A stretch of DNA of 64,000 nt, taken from positions 91,602,207 to 91,666,206 of the forward strand of contig OZ018333.1 in the NCBI GenBank assembly GCA_963969495.1. The letters are read 5' to 3'. This DNA comes from Ceratothoa steindachneri. Taxonomy: Eukaryota; Arthropoda; Malacostraca; Isopoda; Cymothoidae. The position numbers and the translations under genes are program-made. Positions within the stretch are counted from its first letter, which is position 1. Every line of letters starts with the position of its first letter. Shown here one piece after another: positions 1 to 10,817 of this stretch. The notes beneath the pieces are model-generated. The model worked only from the letters and a program-made list of their open reading frames with translations. It did not search any database and was not told the origin of the DNA.

Positions 1-59
1 CATAGCAAAAGCGTCTACATAGGATTGGTTTACATTGAATAAAGATAGGTGGGGAGTAC

Positions 60-173
60 ATGGAGAATGAAATGTGCGATTGGGAAAAACTTGCTTTAGA
101 GGCAACAATATCTATTGTGATATTAGCAGAAATTGGCTGTATCTATTATTATGTAAAAAAACGAACAAAATAA
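60..173 (+). CDS. Small ORF, possible single-pass membrane peptide
   Basis: An ATG opens a 37-codon frame ending in TAA. It starts MENEMCDWEKLALEA, continues with a hydrophobic run (ISIVILAEIGCIYYYV) and ends in a basic KKRTK tail. That is the shape of a short single-pass membrane peptide or a terminal exon piece. I recognise no family, see no splice context, and a frame this short arises easily by chance in AT-rich DNA. Its amphipathic layout is the only reason to list it. Confidence 0.12.
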   Translation: MENEMCDWEKLALEATISIVILAEIGCIYYYVKKRTK

Positions 174-1152
174 TCAACCACTTGTGCTGAATGGGAAAAA
201 TGGTATTCCTAATATGGTAGTGGAAGCTAACTGTAGAAATGGTGTTACTAGCATTAACCAAGGAGTCTAAGCCTGCTCAGGGACCAAACGCTTTAGTGCT
301 TCTTGATTCAAGATCGGTGACGCCCCAGAAATCCATTTCCTTGAATTACAGGCTTGAGTTAGTGAATAACGTGGCATTTTTGCTGCTTAGGAGATGTAAG
401 TAATCTTAATGTGTATATGTTCAACATGAAGATACATCTTCTCTGATGTCTGATTGTGTAGTGAAGAATAGTTGATATTTACTCTCACGACATCTTTGTT
501 TCGAAGATGTGGCGTCAGAGTATGAGAGAAGAGTATGATGAAGGAAAGGTTTTGGTTGAGAGTTTGTGAGAAGGGTCGTTAAAGGCTGTACAATGTAGAG
601 GCATGGACGTAAATTGGTTGAGAAGGATGAGGATGGATGATGACCGTACAGAGAGCACGTAAATGTGAGGCATGCAACGTGATGCGTGTCGTATTCTAAA
701 TGATTTAGTTAAAAAGGACGAAGAAGAGAGAGAGTGAGAGAAAAAGAAAGATGAGAGAATAGACCTTGCAACTTGTGACGACCATGGGTCAGGGTATAGT
801 GTTAAGAAGCTTCCGGGGTCAGCGAAGGCGTCTGGAGGGAAACTACATAATTGAAAGTACAGAACGTGGTTAAAAAGGATGCAGGATTATAAGGTGAGCC
901 GGTCTGAAGGACGCCGGACTCCTCCGTTGCGTCGAGAGGGTTAAGCACGAGTTAGTCCGGCATTGAAGGAAGGGAGTGGCTTTGGTGTTGATCACTGGAT
1001 TGCTGGGGCAGGAGGGTCCACTGGGAAGGTTGGCAGGTTGAGGAGTCTGAGGGAGTGGGTGGGGTGAGCGGAGACTCGCTCACGATTGACCCCGGTCCAC
1101 GGGAGTGTTAAGGACCTGTGCCGCTGGTGGGAGGCCGTGGGGGCTGATAGAG
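174..1152. other. Unassigned non-coding stretch downstream of the GPCR gene
   Basis: No coding frame, transposon end or RNA gene is recognisable. There is a GA-rich patch near 720-755. The stretch lies beyond the stop codon of the minus-strand GPCR gene, so part of it may be that gene's 3' UTR. I saw no convincing polyadenylation site to fix its end. Confidence 0.4.
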
Positions 1153-1298
1153 CGAGTCTAAGGTGGAAGGAGGAGGTGCGGGAGAGGTTTGACTGCTCCC
1201 CCTTGAACCCTCAAATCCGGCCTAGCGAGTCTCAAGTGGAAGAAGGAGGTGCAAGAGAGGTTCGATTGCTCCCTCTTGAACCCCCAAATCCGGGCTAG
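1153..1298 (-). repeat. 73-bp tandem duplication inside the GPCR C-terminal exon
   Basis: Two adjacent copies (1226-1298 and 1153-1225, minus strand) both begin with CTAG, pass through a GGTTCAAG segment and end in AGACTCG. They differ at about ten positions. Because 73 is not a multiple of three, the second copy is translated in another frame and supplies the stop codon. Confidence 0.85.
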
Positions 1299-1403
1299 CA
1301 AGTCCCGGAATCGAGACGAGGTCACATTGAAGAGGACCGGGTTCACGGCCGAGTTGACGTAGATCATCGACTGCGAGAAGAAGAGGACGTTGAAGTACAC
1401 ATC
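1158..1403 (-). CDS. GPCR exon: TM7, helix 8 and C-terminal tail
   Basis: The acceptor is CCCAAAG at 1404; the exon begins in phase 0 with DVYFNVLFFSQSMIYVNSAV and NPVLFNVTSSRFRDLL. NPVLF is an NPxxY-type motif with F, and SSRFRDLL is the usual helix 8 start. The tail continues through LARIWGFKREQSNLSC and then enters a second, out-of-phase copy of the same 73-bp unit, ending at a stop at 1158. The last stretch of the protein therefore derives from the duplication read in a shifted frame. Confidence 0.78.
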   Translation of the reverse strand, partial: DVYFNVLFFSQSMIYVNSAVNPVLFNVTSSRFRDLLARIWGFKREQSNLSCTSFFHLRLARPDLRVQGGAVKPLPHLLLPP

Positions 1404-4400
1404 CTTTGGGAGGGAGGGAGGGAGGGAGGGAGGGGAGGCTTCTGTCACTGTTCTGGGGCAGGAGGGATGGGGTGTAACAAAGAAAATAAAGATTAACAGC
1501 CACCAAACATAAACTCTGATAAACGTGGAAATAGAGGAAAGTGAATCGAGCGAAACCAGAGAGGAGAGGATAGAGAAGAGACTCCATTAAAGCACCCACT
1601 GAAACAGACAGACACACTGGGGTAAACAGACAGCGGATTGACAAGCTAAGAGGAGCACCCACAAACACACAGTGTACGCAAGATCTTGATGAGATGAACA
1701 TACACACAAATATACAGGGTGTTTACGATGCTCATGAGAGAGGAGACGTCGGTGACGAAGAAGTGGCAAATCCCGAAGACGTGGTAGGGCAGGAGACAGA
1801 AGAAGAAGCTCGCCACGACCGTGCCCAGCATGACCACCACTTGCTGGGGACACAAAGGCACCTGCAATCGAAGACCTGGGGGGGGGGGGTAATAGTCCTA
1901 TCAATAACAATAAGTTTATAAAAGGCTTTTAACTTAGTCGTGCCTCCCCCAACTCCCAGGTAACTGTTCTATGTGGTTCAGTGCGAAAACGCCACTTATG
2001 AGCTCTACCGGTTTTATGTTCAGTAGGTTCGCACTCATTGCATAGAACAAATGCGATCGTTTTATTAAAATGGGTGGAGCGGAACTGGTCAGGATATGGA
2101 CCCATTATGCCCATAGAGATAGGATTTTAATCTTGAGGGAGGATCGACTGTCCTCCCAAACAATGGGAAGGGGGGTGCTGAATGAGCACTGAATGAAGAA
2201 AAGTAGGGGGGGTTACACTAAATAAACCTTGGTGCATTGGCCCCGGCCTCGCCACGGCAATTTCAGATGTGGCGGGGCCGATGCCCTTCTTGACCAAAGT
2301 ATTCCCCACCTATTTTTGCCCTCGCCGGTGCCCGAGGGTCATGTAAGGGCTAAGGTATTTGTTGTCGATGAGCAGCGGTCGGATGATCTGGGTATAGAGG
2401 GCTACCAGGAGCGCCAGCGGGACGAAGAAGATGCCCACATTGAGCGACAGTATGTAGTTCTGTCAAAGACCGAGAATCTTTATCCAGCAGATGGGTTGTG
2501 CACTCCCCCCCCCCTCCTCCCGATATATTTAGCAGCTATACAGAGAGAGATTGGAATAATGAACCTGGAAGATCTTGGAATTGAAATATCTTGTGCTTCT
2601 GTGACCATTTCCCGCTCTAATTCCCGGGAACAGCCTCACTAAATCCTTCAAATCTCGTTTCTGACTTCCCGGTGTATCTGGGTGGGACCCCACCTAACCA
2701 CCACCGCCCCTTTTGACAAAAAAGACTGAAATAACAAAAAAAGAAATAGAGATTTTCGGCCTCAATGATTGCGACATACGAAAAAGATACTTTGAAGAGA
2801 AGAGAAACGATAAAAGGAATAAATGAGGGAAGAACAGGATGCCAACGTGATATATAGCTCTCGTTTACATTAGACTGAACAGCACCGAATTCCCAAGTTT
2901 AGAGGTTTTCCAAATATTGCACTTTTCCATTAGAGTAAAATACTGCCAGAAAAGTATTGCACGTCGAAAGATAATCATATATGTTAGGGAAAAGAGAGAC
3001 TCAAAAACCTTTGGTAAACGACACTAACGCGAGCTTAACAGTAGACTGTTAACCTTAGCTTCCATCGCTAGCGCGAGGGGAGCGATAGAAGCTAGGAAAA
3101 AGTACTCGTATATTACAGAAATCTTGCGCGAGGCTAGCAAGAAACAATTAAAAACTCTTGAATCGAGCCAATTTTGAGCTTCGTTTGTAGTGGCTGATAA
3201 ATAATAATCCAATGAATCATTGCAAGGCTAGAAATAGAAGCTTAAAATAACTTAATCGAATAATTTCTTGCCAATCTGTCAATATAAGCTTAAAACAATG
3301 AAACTGATATCATGAAAAGCTGGCATTAAACTCTTCAAATGAACAAATGAATTGATTCTCAAGCGAGACTAGCAAAGGAGCCCCTTAAACGCCATAGTCG
3401 GGTAAATCTTGGGCGAAGCTAGCAATAGAATATTAAATAAATGCTTAAACGGAGCCATTGCGCTCCCGGCCAACTACCTCTTTGTGGTTTCCAAAATATT
3501 GTTAAATTTCTCTTAGAAAGAACGTTAACATACCCCAACCGATATAGGAAATTCATGAAAACTATTTCATTAGGAAGATCTTAGTCACAAAATGGGAAGC
3601 CGCCAGGAACTTAGTCTAGAATTTGAAAAAAGACCTGATTTTCCTTCTAATTAACACTTTAACACTCAAGTCACCAAGTCAAAAGAGGTGTCCATGTGCC
3701 AAGAATCTATTTTCCGTTATTTTTAATCAAAGTTATCCAATTTTGACTACCATTTTAGATAAAAACTATTAAAAGAAAAACCAACTAAAACACATGAAAC
3801 AATACCTAAGAATTTTAAGAGAGAAAATGACAACAATAAAAGATAAACAAGGAAATAAACTGACAAATAGAGAAAAATGCATTTAAAGGAGTTAAAAAGT
3901 TCTATTATGATCTCTATGTTTGCATACATCAACATACACAAGATGTCAAATTCTTAGCAAATAAGAAAAAAATCCCCAATGAAGAAATAATATATTTTCT
4001 ACCCACTTAAGAGCATGAAAAATGGTATAGTGCCCTAAGAGAAAGTGTTCACAATCCCTTTATGCAGGCTGGGATTGCTTGTGTTGCTGGCATACTAGAG
4101 AGACTGTATACTTAATGTTTAAGGGAAAGTAGGATTCCAATGGTACTTGTGCAATGCTTTCGTTGTGCCTATTTTCCAAAAAGCGACAGGGAAGTTAGAG
4201 CAATACACAACCTCCCCGCACACACTGCCTTCAGGTCTCCTGTCGGTCGCTTCTCCTCCACTGCAGGAAAAGTCAGCTTTAGACTATAAATCTAGCTAGC
4301 CATTAAGGATTATCAAAATGATGATGATAATTAACCAGTATGAGGCTAATAAACCTTAAACTTGTAATAAAAAGGTCTCATGACAATACTGCTATCTTGT

Positions 4401-6290
4401 ACTGCACAGGATAATTTTCCAGAGGGAGATTGGGTCTTCGTGTAAATGGTAATGACAGAGTTTCGGAGAAAGGCTAGCAATCTAGCCAAATAATAATAAG
4501 AGTCCTTCATGATACTAGCAAACTATTAGAATGATAAATGAAATACAATTTAATTTTTGTCGCTTCGATTGAAATTAATCCCCCAAAGTTGAGTAAATAT
4601 CAGTTTTTACTTCCAAAATTATATGAAAATGTTGGAAATATACATTTAAAGATTTAAATTCAAAAGTGCTTTGGTATTTTATTGTTTCGGTAGAAAAAAT
4701 GGGAATTACAGTGGAAATTTCTGTAGCAGAGGACCAGGTAAAGAGTTTAGAAAATCAATTATCTTTATTTTTGAACGAATAAATTCATTTAAAGCAAGTG
4801 AAGACTAGGCGACCCCCCGTGACTTGGATAATAACATAAGTACTTGTTCTGGAAAGACATATTTTGTAGGATTCAAGTCACCGATCAGCATTAAGCTAAG
4901 CATGAGTAACCAAGTTGCCAAACACAAGTAATTTAAAAATCTAGACCAAATAAAAGAACTATACCAACCAAACACTCAAAGCACTTCAATAGCTATAGAT
5001 ACGTATGATTTTCTTGTGCCCTTGAACCATTTATACAACGACTTAGGGAACCAAGTTCTAACCTTGGAAAACAGTGAAACGAATGAGTCATTTCACCCGT
5101 CTTTGATGTTTTAAACACAAAGGAAACAAAAAACTAACATTGAAGACCCCGTCTCTAAATCTCCAGGTCAAGTGGACTCCTTTAAAAGTAAAACTAACAT
5201 GATTTTAATAATCTCAGGAAACGCAACCATTAGAGAAGTCACTGCCGTCTTACCGAGGGCCAGAACTGGTTTATTCGCCTCAGGCAGACAGGAATGAGGG
5301 TCTTCTGATGAACGTAGCGAGCCATCCAGTACTCTGTCCACATGATGACGGGGCTAAAGAATCGTTCCGGGAAGAAAGAGTTTATTTAGTCTTATATATC
5401 TAATTAACAACAAATATTTTGATTAATTTCGCGAATTACCGATCTTTAAAAAATAAAAAAAACATTAGAAAAGGTAATATTGACACTGGCTGGTACATCA
5501 ATTTATTAACATTTTGTTTTAATGATGGCTCATCTGATTGTTGTTTATTATGCAAGAATTCTATACGTCCACAATCAATGAGTTCGGAGCCTGTTGATCA
5601 AAACCATTTGGACACGTTGATGTCACGCAACCATTACTGCTAACGGAATATTCCTAACTCACACACTTTTTAATAACTCTTTATATTTTATAGTATCACA
5701 CAACCCTTAAAACATGGTGCGCACCGACCTGGAGACGACGGCTGCAACCGGCCACACAATGGCGCATATCACAGCAACACGGGTTTGAGTACAGGTGCGA
5801 ACGGCTCTAAATGGGTGGCAGATGACGTGGTGCCTCTCGATGGAGATGACGAGGATGGTGAGGATGGAGGCGTTCTCCACCATCAGCTCGATGAAGGGGG
5901 TCATCTTGCCTGAAACAGAGAGAGTGGGGGCGATCACGGGGACTGAACGCGAGTGGGGACAGAGGACAAAGAGGGTTGAGGGTCGGAGGTGTACTTACAC
6001 ATGGGTGCGGGTAGGACCCACATCTCTGGCGGGGAGAAGAGCTCGACGATGACCACCGGGTTACATACGAGCAGCAACAGCAGATCCGACAAGACCAAGT
6101 TGACGATGAAGGCCCCCTTCAACGAACTAATCAGTTATCGGTCATGGGAGACTACCACAGACACCAGTAAGTTCCCTACCACACCCACCAGGAAAGTAAG
6201 GGCGTCCCAATGACTGGTGTTATGGACGTCTCGTTGGACAGCATAGTAATGTTGCCTCCTTCCGTCAAGAGGAACTCCTCAGGACTCGCC
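1158..6290 (-). CDS. Class A (rhodopsin-like) neuropeptide-type GPCR gene, multi-exon, with lesions
   Basis: Six exons on the minus strand together encode TM1 to TM7 of a rhodopsin-family receptor. Landmarks in order are a GN motif in TM1 (VGVVGNLLV), LVLSD in TM2, the TM3 cysteine followed by ILVISIERHH (DRY region), an ECL2 cysteine (LIPVC), TM5 with FFVPLALLV, TM6 with FFFCLLPYH, and TM7 with NSAVNPVLF. From known families, SPPEMWVL before the TM3 cysteine and ERHHVICHP after TM3 resemble invertebrate receptors grouped with TRH, ghrelin and neuromedin U receptors. The ligand cannot be read from sequence. It would act at the plasma membrane. Clean GT-AG junctions preserve frame for TM2-TM3, TM4-ECL2, ECL2-TM5 and TM6-TM7. 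Problems are a TAA in intracellular loop 1, a frame break before TM1, no in-frame GT donor after TM5, and no clear initiator ATG. It may be a recent pseudogene or a real gene with assembly errors. Confidence 0.78.
1727..1875 (-). CDS. GPCR exon: TM6
   Basis: This exon encodes QVVVMLGTVVASFFFCLLPY and then HVFGICHFFV, a clear TM6 with the C-x-x-P signature (CLLP). It ends at the donor ATC|GTAAAC at 1727 in phase 0, matching the TM7 exon. The 5' boundary is uncertain. A very C-rich acceptor gives 1875, while CAG sites give 1861 or 1843 in phase 0. The poly-C acceptor is the strongest splice signal of the three. Confidence 0.75.
2310..2459 (-). CDS. GPCR exon: TM5 and start of ICL3
   Basis: The acceptor is TTTGACAG at 2460. 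The exon opens in phase 0 with NYILSLNVGIFFVPLALLV, then ALYTQIIRPLL, a typical TM5 with its conserved proline, followed by a basic ICL3 start (GHRRGQK). The only GT donor nearby (TAG|GTGGGG at 2309) comes just after an in-frame TAG. That TAG follows a run of five A. One more A there would remove the stop and give a phase matching the poly-C acceptor at 1876. A GC donor slightly upstream is another possibility. Confidence 0.68.
   Translation of the reverse strand, partial: NYILSLNVGIFFVPLALLVALYTQIIRPLLIDNKYLSPYMTLGHRRGQK
2460..5253. other. Large intron of the GPCR gene
   Basis: This region separates the TM5 and ECL2 exons. It is AT-rich and shows no coding frame that I recognise. It holds a short hairpin near 3057-3094 and several copies of a GCTAGCAA-containing word between 3050 and 4490. 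Confidence 0.55.
3057..3094. repeat. Short imperfect hairpin
   Basis: The word AGCTTCCATCGCT at its left is mirrored by AGCGATAGAAGCT at its right with one mismatch, around a loop rich in GCGAGGG. No known element fits. Confidence 0.5.
5254..5353 (-). CDS. GPCR exon: end of TM4 and extracellular loop 2
   Basis: This 100-bp exon lies between an acceptor ending CTTTAG and the donor CCCTCG|GTAAGA. It completes a split AGC serine codon with the upstream exon and ends in phase 0. It encodes SPVIMWTEYWMARYVHQ followed by TLIPVCLRRINQFWPS. The single cysteine is where the conserved disulphide partner of the TM3 cysteine is expected. The exon is short and easy to miss; it was found by looking for the ECL2 piece between the TM4 and TM5 exons. 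Confidence 0.75.
5729..5909 (-). CDS. GPCR exon: TM3, ICL2 and most of TM4
   Basis: The acceptor is a pyrimidine-rich tract ending TTTCAG at 5910; the donor is CCAG|GTCGGT at 5729. The exon is 181 bp and restores the MCK codon split across the previous 89-bp intron. It encodes KMTPFIELMVENASILT, then ISIERHHVICHPF, where ERH replaces the usual DRY/ERY, and then TM4 (VAVICAIVWPVAAVV). The mutual phase fit with both neighbours is strong evidence that this is a true exon. Confidence 0.82.
5999..6216 (-). CDS. GPCR exon: TM1 (frame-broken) and TM2
   Basis: TM1 reads as WDALTFLVGVVGNLLVSVVV and TM2 as FIVNLVLSDLLLLLVC in the same frame, but a TAA at 6135-6137 sits in the loop between them. Without that stop the spacing matches class A receptors. 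The exon ends at a good donor, ATGT|GTAAGT, at 5999, splitting the TM3 cysteine codon. Upstream, a different frame (about 6195-6493) carries three N-glycosylation sequons (NLT, NIT, NET), as expected of a receptor ectodomain, but runs out of frame with TM1. Either a frameshift lies near 6200-6225, or an intron lies there using the GTAAGT visible near 6450. I cannot choose between these. Confidence 0.7.
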
Positions 6291-6499
6291 TGCGGAGTTG
6301 TGGATCCTGGAAGGCTGAGTAGTGGGGCTGGTAGAAGGTAGTTGGATCTTGTGAAGGTGAATGGACAGCTTGGATCCTGACACAATGTCCATAAAAAACG
6401 AAACTTGTATTCATGGTCTACGTCAGTCCCTCTCAAACTGGATTCTGAAGGACTTACACGAGAAGAACTAGAGTGATGGGTCAAGTTTTGCAAGGTTAC

Positions 6500-9400
6500 C
6501 TTTACACTTCCACCTTAACCTTTGAATACGAATGTTCGGGATCTTCTGTAAAAACACCTCAACTTTGAGTTCAAGGAGGAGACATTCAGAAACTTATTTC
6601 CACCATCACATACTCCAGAGTAGCGCTTCTTCCACCACTCATTTATAACAATGTTCAAGGTCTATTAATGTTGCTCTGGCAGTGTCTATCGCTAGTAATG
6701 GTCAGAGTCTGCCCCAAGGGCGTTGGTGAAGGGGGACGTTTTGTACCCGATGCTCAACATTGTGAGTGAGTCTTGAAGACCATCTTGGGTAAGCTCTCCA
6801 TTTTGATGTCAAACCTGTAATCTTCCCTGCGGAAATGAATTAGAGGATGATAGTCGAACACCGGATCGAGTAGAAGAGAGTGTTGGGTCTAGAATGAGAA
6901 TGGAAAGGGCTAGGGGGTGACTACTGAGGATCAAAGATGGACAACGAAATAACTGCATATGCGTTTTATGAGCCATCATCAAGTGGCATACGAGAGAAGG
7001 ATGGATGGCATGTTGATCCCCATCAGCCCAAATTACAGAGTAGCACATTTGGGAAGAGCCAGACGCATTTCAAAATCCCCGCGCTTGTGATAGAGTTCCT
7101 TTAGAGAACCCTGAATGAGCATTGGACACAAAGGGTTTACCTCATTCGATAGAGATTAGATATGTCCAACTTAGACTTTCTTTGTGGTCCAGTCCTTAAA
7201 AAGAAATAGGGACAGGCCCCCATCAGCATCTTTAGATCTAAATTTATTTCAAAACACTTAAAATGAAATAAATTTCGGTCAATTTCACAACCTTCGCAGG
7301 AATTATGAATCGATCAATTTTATAAACCTCAGAGGGCGGACATCATTTAAAACTCTTAAGGCAACTAAAGGATGGTCGATGTAGTTAAGAACCGTTATGA
7401 TAGCGAGCGTGGTTCTTTGGGATATCTGAAGGTAAATAGGGAGGGACTGTTGGGACTAAAACCTTCAACTGATATAATAACAGAGACATTAAGAACCCCG
7501 AGAGAAAAATTGTGCGAAAGAGTTTCACAACAATGAATTGAAAGTCAGATGGCTCAATTCAGAACCTCGGAGAGAATGTGGGTGGATACGATTTAAAAGC
7601 CTCAGGAGAAATGGGATAATTTAAGAACCCTAAAGAAATAATGCATATGCTTGATTCAGAATACTCACAGAACACTTGAAGAATCCTGATTCAGAACTCC
7701 CTTGGGGTTTAAGCACCATGGTTAGTAGTGATTCCGAATCCGTTGAGGAAATAAGCACCGGTTCTTTTCATGACCCCGGAACTTTGAAGACCTGGAGACT
7801 CATAGGGCCAGAGGGATCAAATTTAATAATCGCCTCACACACATACACCCATCATCATAAAAAACCAGCTGAAAAGACGAAATCTGTGTTGAAAATTGGT
7901 GCCAATTATATTATTAATATTATGTTATATCATTAGTAAATCATTATTCCTATTTTTCTTTCATTCCGCCTTTATGTTTTTGGCGTTGAAGTCGAGTCCC
8001 CTTTTTCGTCACTTTGGAGAGTAATAATCCCATGACTTTCAACGCGAGACTCATTAAATTCTAGCGAAAGGTCAAACGCTCTTGACAATCTCAGGAACAC
8101 CAAAAGATATATAAATTATCACTTCGGTTACATACAGTGAGAGAACGCATTTATTTGCACTCTGAAATTTTCAATATTTCTGAAATATTTCCTCTTTATA
8201 AAAATAAAAGGTAATGCAGTAAACATATATTTAACAGAAGAATTCCATATAGGACAAATTTTATTTATATATAAATAAACAAAATTAGCAGGAGACAAAA
8301 CATTAAACCAATGATAATTTCAGTCATTTCATATTTCATGGCATAACACGTTCTTGAAATAACAATTTCTTGATATTTTGTTCCCCTCGCCTTCGCAAAT
8401 TCCCCTCAAATAGGCCAGATTCTGTGTGTTTCTCTTTGGATTGCAGCCTTCTGTATTTGCCACTATTGCTCTCCTTGATTGAGGTCCGGCGATTGACTTG
8501 GACAGGAAGGGAAGTTTATTTTTCTCTTTTTCAATCATTGGCGAGTTAATTTGTCCGTGTTCTTAGAATCGTTGTCCTGCTCAAATATGCATTGATGTAC
8601 GCCCTAGAATTTTGTCGTACTCGGGCGCAGTTTTTACACTCTATCTTTCGATACGTGGCACCAGCCATTTCCCCATCAATGAATGGGAGGGATCCTGTGC
8701 GATGTGGAGTAAAGCAGACCTAATCTATGCAATTACCTCCTCCGTGTTTATGCTTGGGATATGTGCTTAGGAACATAGGCAATTCTTTCTCCCCTCGAAT
8801 AATACAGCCTACTGTTGCATAAGGTGCAACCACTCTATGAGAAATAGTCCTATTGAATAATACATCTGGATGAAGTTTAATTATTTGGTGTCAACTAAGT
8901 TGAGGAACTTCTTTGACCTTTTGCAATACTCAAAGCAAACCTCATTCTTCTATGGATGCTTATCAATAAATGACTTTGGTAATATTCGGCAAGTTTACAT
9001 CAGTTTCGTTTTAATATATTTATAGAATCTTGAATCTTACCCTTTTCATCGATTTTTTTAATAACAACATTTGTGCATGTTATTAAAGTGTTTGAATACT
9101 TTTGTGCCTTGTCAATTTTCTTTATTAGCAATTGTTGTTAGATAAAAAGGAAATCGGTCTTGAATCTATTTCTTATATTAAATATTTTTCCTAAAATTTC
9201 TGTTAGTTTTATAACGAGACGAAAGGACGAAATATTTCAGAGAGAGTTAAAATTCCACTGTGAAAATACTTGTATCACCTCCCTGTATACAAAGGGGAAG
9301 GTGAGGGAGAGCTCACAAGATGGGGGAGGATTTGAAGGCATCGGTTAATTGGTTTATCTTTCTTTCCACGAAAGAACAAAGAAAGATTGATGACAGGATC

Positions 9401-9865
9401 AACGGACAAAGAGAAACAGAAATATCTTTATGCGTCCATGGGAGAAAATAACCAGATAATACAGGGATTTCTTTTTACAAGTCCTACATTTGAAGTTTAA
9501 TAAAATGAAGTTTTCTTTTGTAATCATAATAAAACTTTCAAAATTTGTTGATAATCGTTATAAGTCTTTGGTCCTACAAGGGCTAATTGAGTTATTTATT
9601 ATTTTAGAAGTTATGCTACTTTTAGTAAATTGGTCATTTTTTGCTAGAAGCGGAAAGCGTAAAAAGTTTTGTTAAGAAAAAGTGATTTTAGGAATCTTCG
9701 ATTCTTAGCCAAATTTCGAGAAAATTCTCAGGTAAGAAATTGACTATCATTATAGTCCGTCGTAGACTATAAAAGAGAACTTATTTTTCAACAAAACTCA
9801 TTATCAAGAAATTTTCCAAACTGAAATCATGGAAGCTCCTGGAAATGAATTGACGAAAAAATAAC
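6500..9865. other. Unassigned AT-rich sequence upstream of the GPCR gene
   Basis: No recognisable coding frame, transposon terminus or RNA gene was found. Any promoter or first exon of the GPCR gene should lie in the left part of this stretch, but I cannot point to it. Short frames here have low-complexity translations and look like chance. Confidence 0.4.
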
Positions 9866-9869
9866 TGTT

Positions 9870-10817
9870 GAAAAATACTTTAGATGCAACTATTCAGTGG
9901 TTTCAACACAACGACGGATGAGACGTGAAGGAGTTCAAGAAGTACAATCACCACGAGCGATATGCAGACTAATTAAAATATTTCGAGGCACCGGTAGTGT
10001 AGAAGATGGAAGAAAATGGCGTGTTTGCAGAAAAGGCGTAGAACAATATAAAATTGCAGAGTTGCGTCAAAACGTCGAACGGTCGCCTCAGATATCATTG
10101 AAAAGAAAATCAGAACAAGTGTGATTGTCAGAAAGTGCAACATACAATGTAATGAAGAAAAAACTAAAATTTAATCGATACAAGATTCAGGTTGTGCAAA
10201 AATTAGAAGACAACGATTTCGCGCAAAGAAAATCGTATGCAGAAGAATTTAGACGAAAATTTAGGAAAGTTGATGTACCGCCCGTGATATTGTCTGACGA
10301 AGCGCACTTTCATCTCAGCGGATACAATAATAAGCAGAACAACAGAATATGTTTAGATCACAACCCAGAAGATAAACACCAAAAAGATCTGCACCCTGCA
10401 AAAACCACTGTGTGGTGTGCGATAACACCTCAGAAGATCATTGGGCCGTATTTTTATAAGAATGAAAATAGAAATTCAGTCACTGTGAATGGCGAAAGAT
10501 ACCGACACATGCTTGAAGAGTATTTTTTACCGAACTTTCGAAAGCTTTGAAATAGATAACAACTGTTGTTTTAGCAAGATGGTACAACATAACATCCATC
10601 GAATGAAACAATGCAGTTGTTAAGACGAAACCTCAGAGGAAAAATCATTTCTCGAAACAGTGAAGTTAAGTGGCCTTCAAAATCTCCCGATCTAACACCT
10701 TTGAATTTTGTATGGGGATATTTAAAAGATCGTGTTAACTTTAATAATCCAAGAAGTATCCAACAACTAAAAATAATATCGCTGAAGAAAGTAATAACGT
10801 CGATAAAGAACTTTTGA
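9870..10817 (+). pseudogene. IS630/Tc1/mariner-superfamily transposase relic (DUF4817-type helix-turn-helix)
   Basis: One reading frame runs through the region and is interrupted only by stop codons. The N-terminal part (VVSTQRRMRREGVQEV, then FRGTGSVEDGRKW) resembles the helix-turn-helix linked to DUF4817 in arthropod transposases. The middle holds KFNRYKIQVVQKL and the first catalytic aspartate in LSDEAHFHLSGYNNKQ. The second is in QDGTT near 10575, the third in WPSKSPDLTPLNFVWGYLKD; I count 36 residues between the last two aspartates. At least five in-frame stops (TGA, TAA, TAG) break it, several consistent with C-to-T decay of CGA, CAA and CAG. It is inactive. I found no terminal inverted repeats. 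Confidence 0.75.

Noticed and set aside
1222..1910. Long minus-strand frames overlapping the TM6 and TM7 exons
   Set aside because: They read through introns in other phases; only the segments bounded by splice sites match a receptor.
5795..6213. Plus-strand frames opposite the GPCR exons
   Set aside because: Antisense shadows of the receptor exons.
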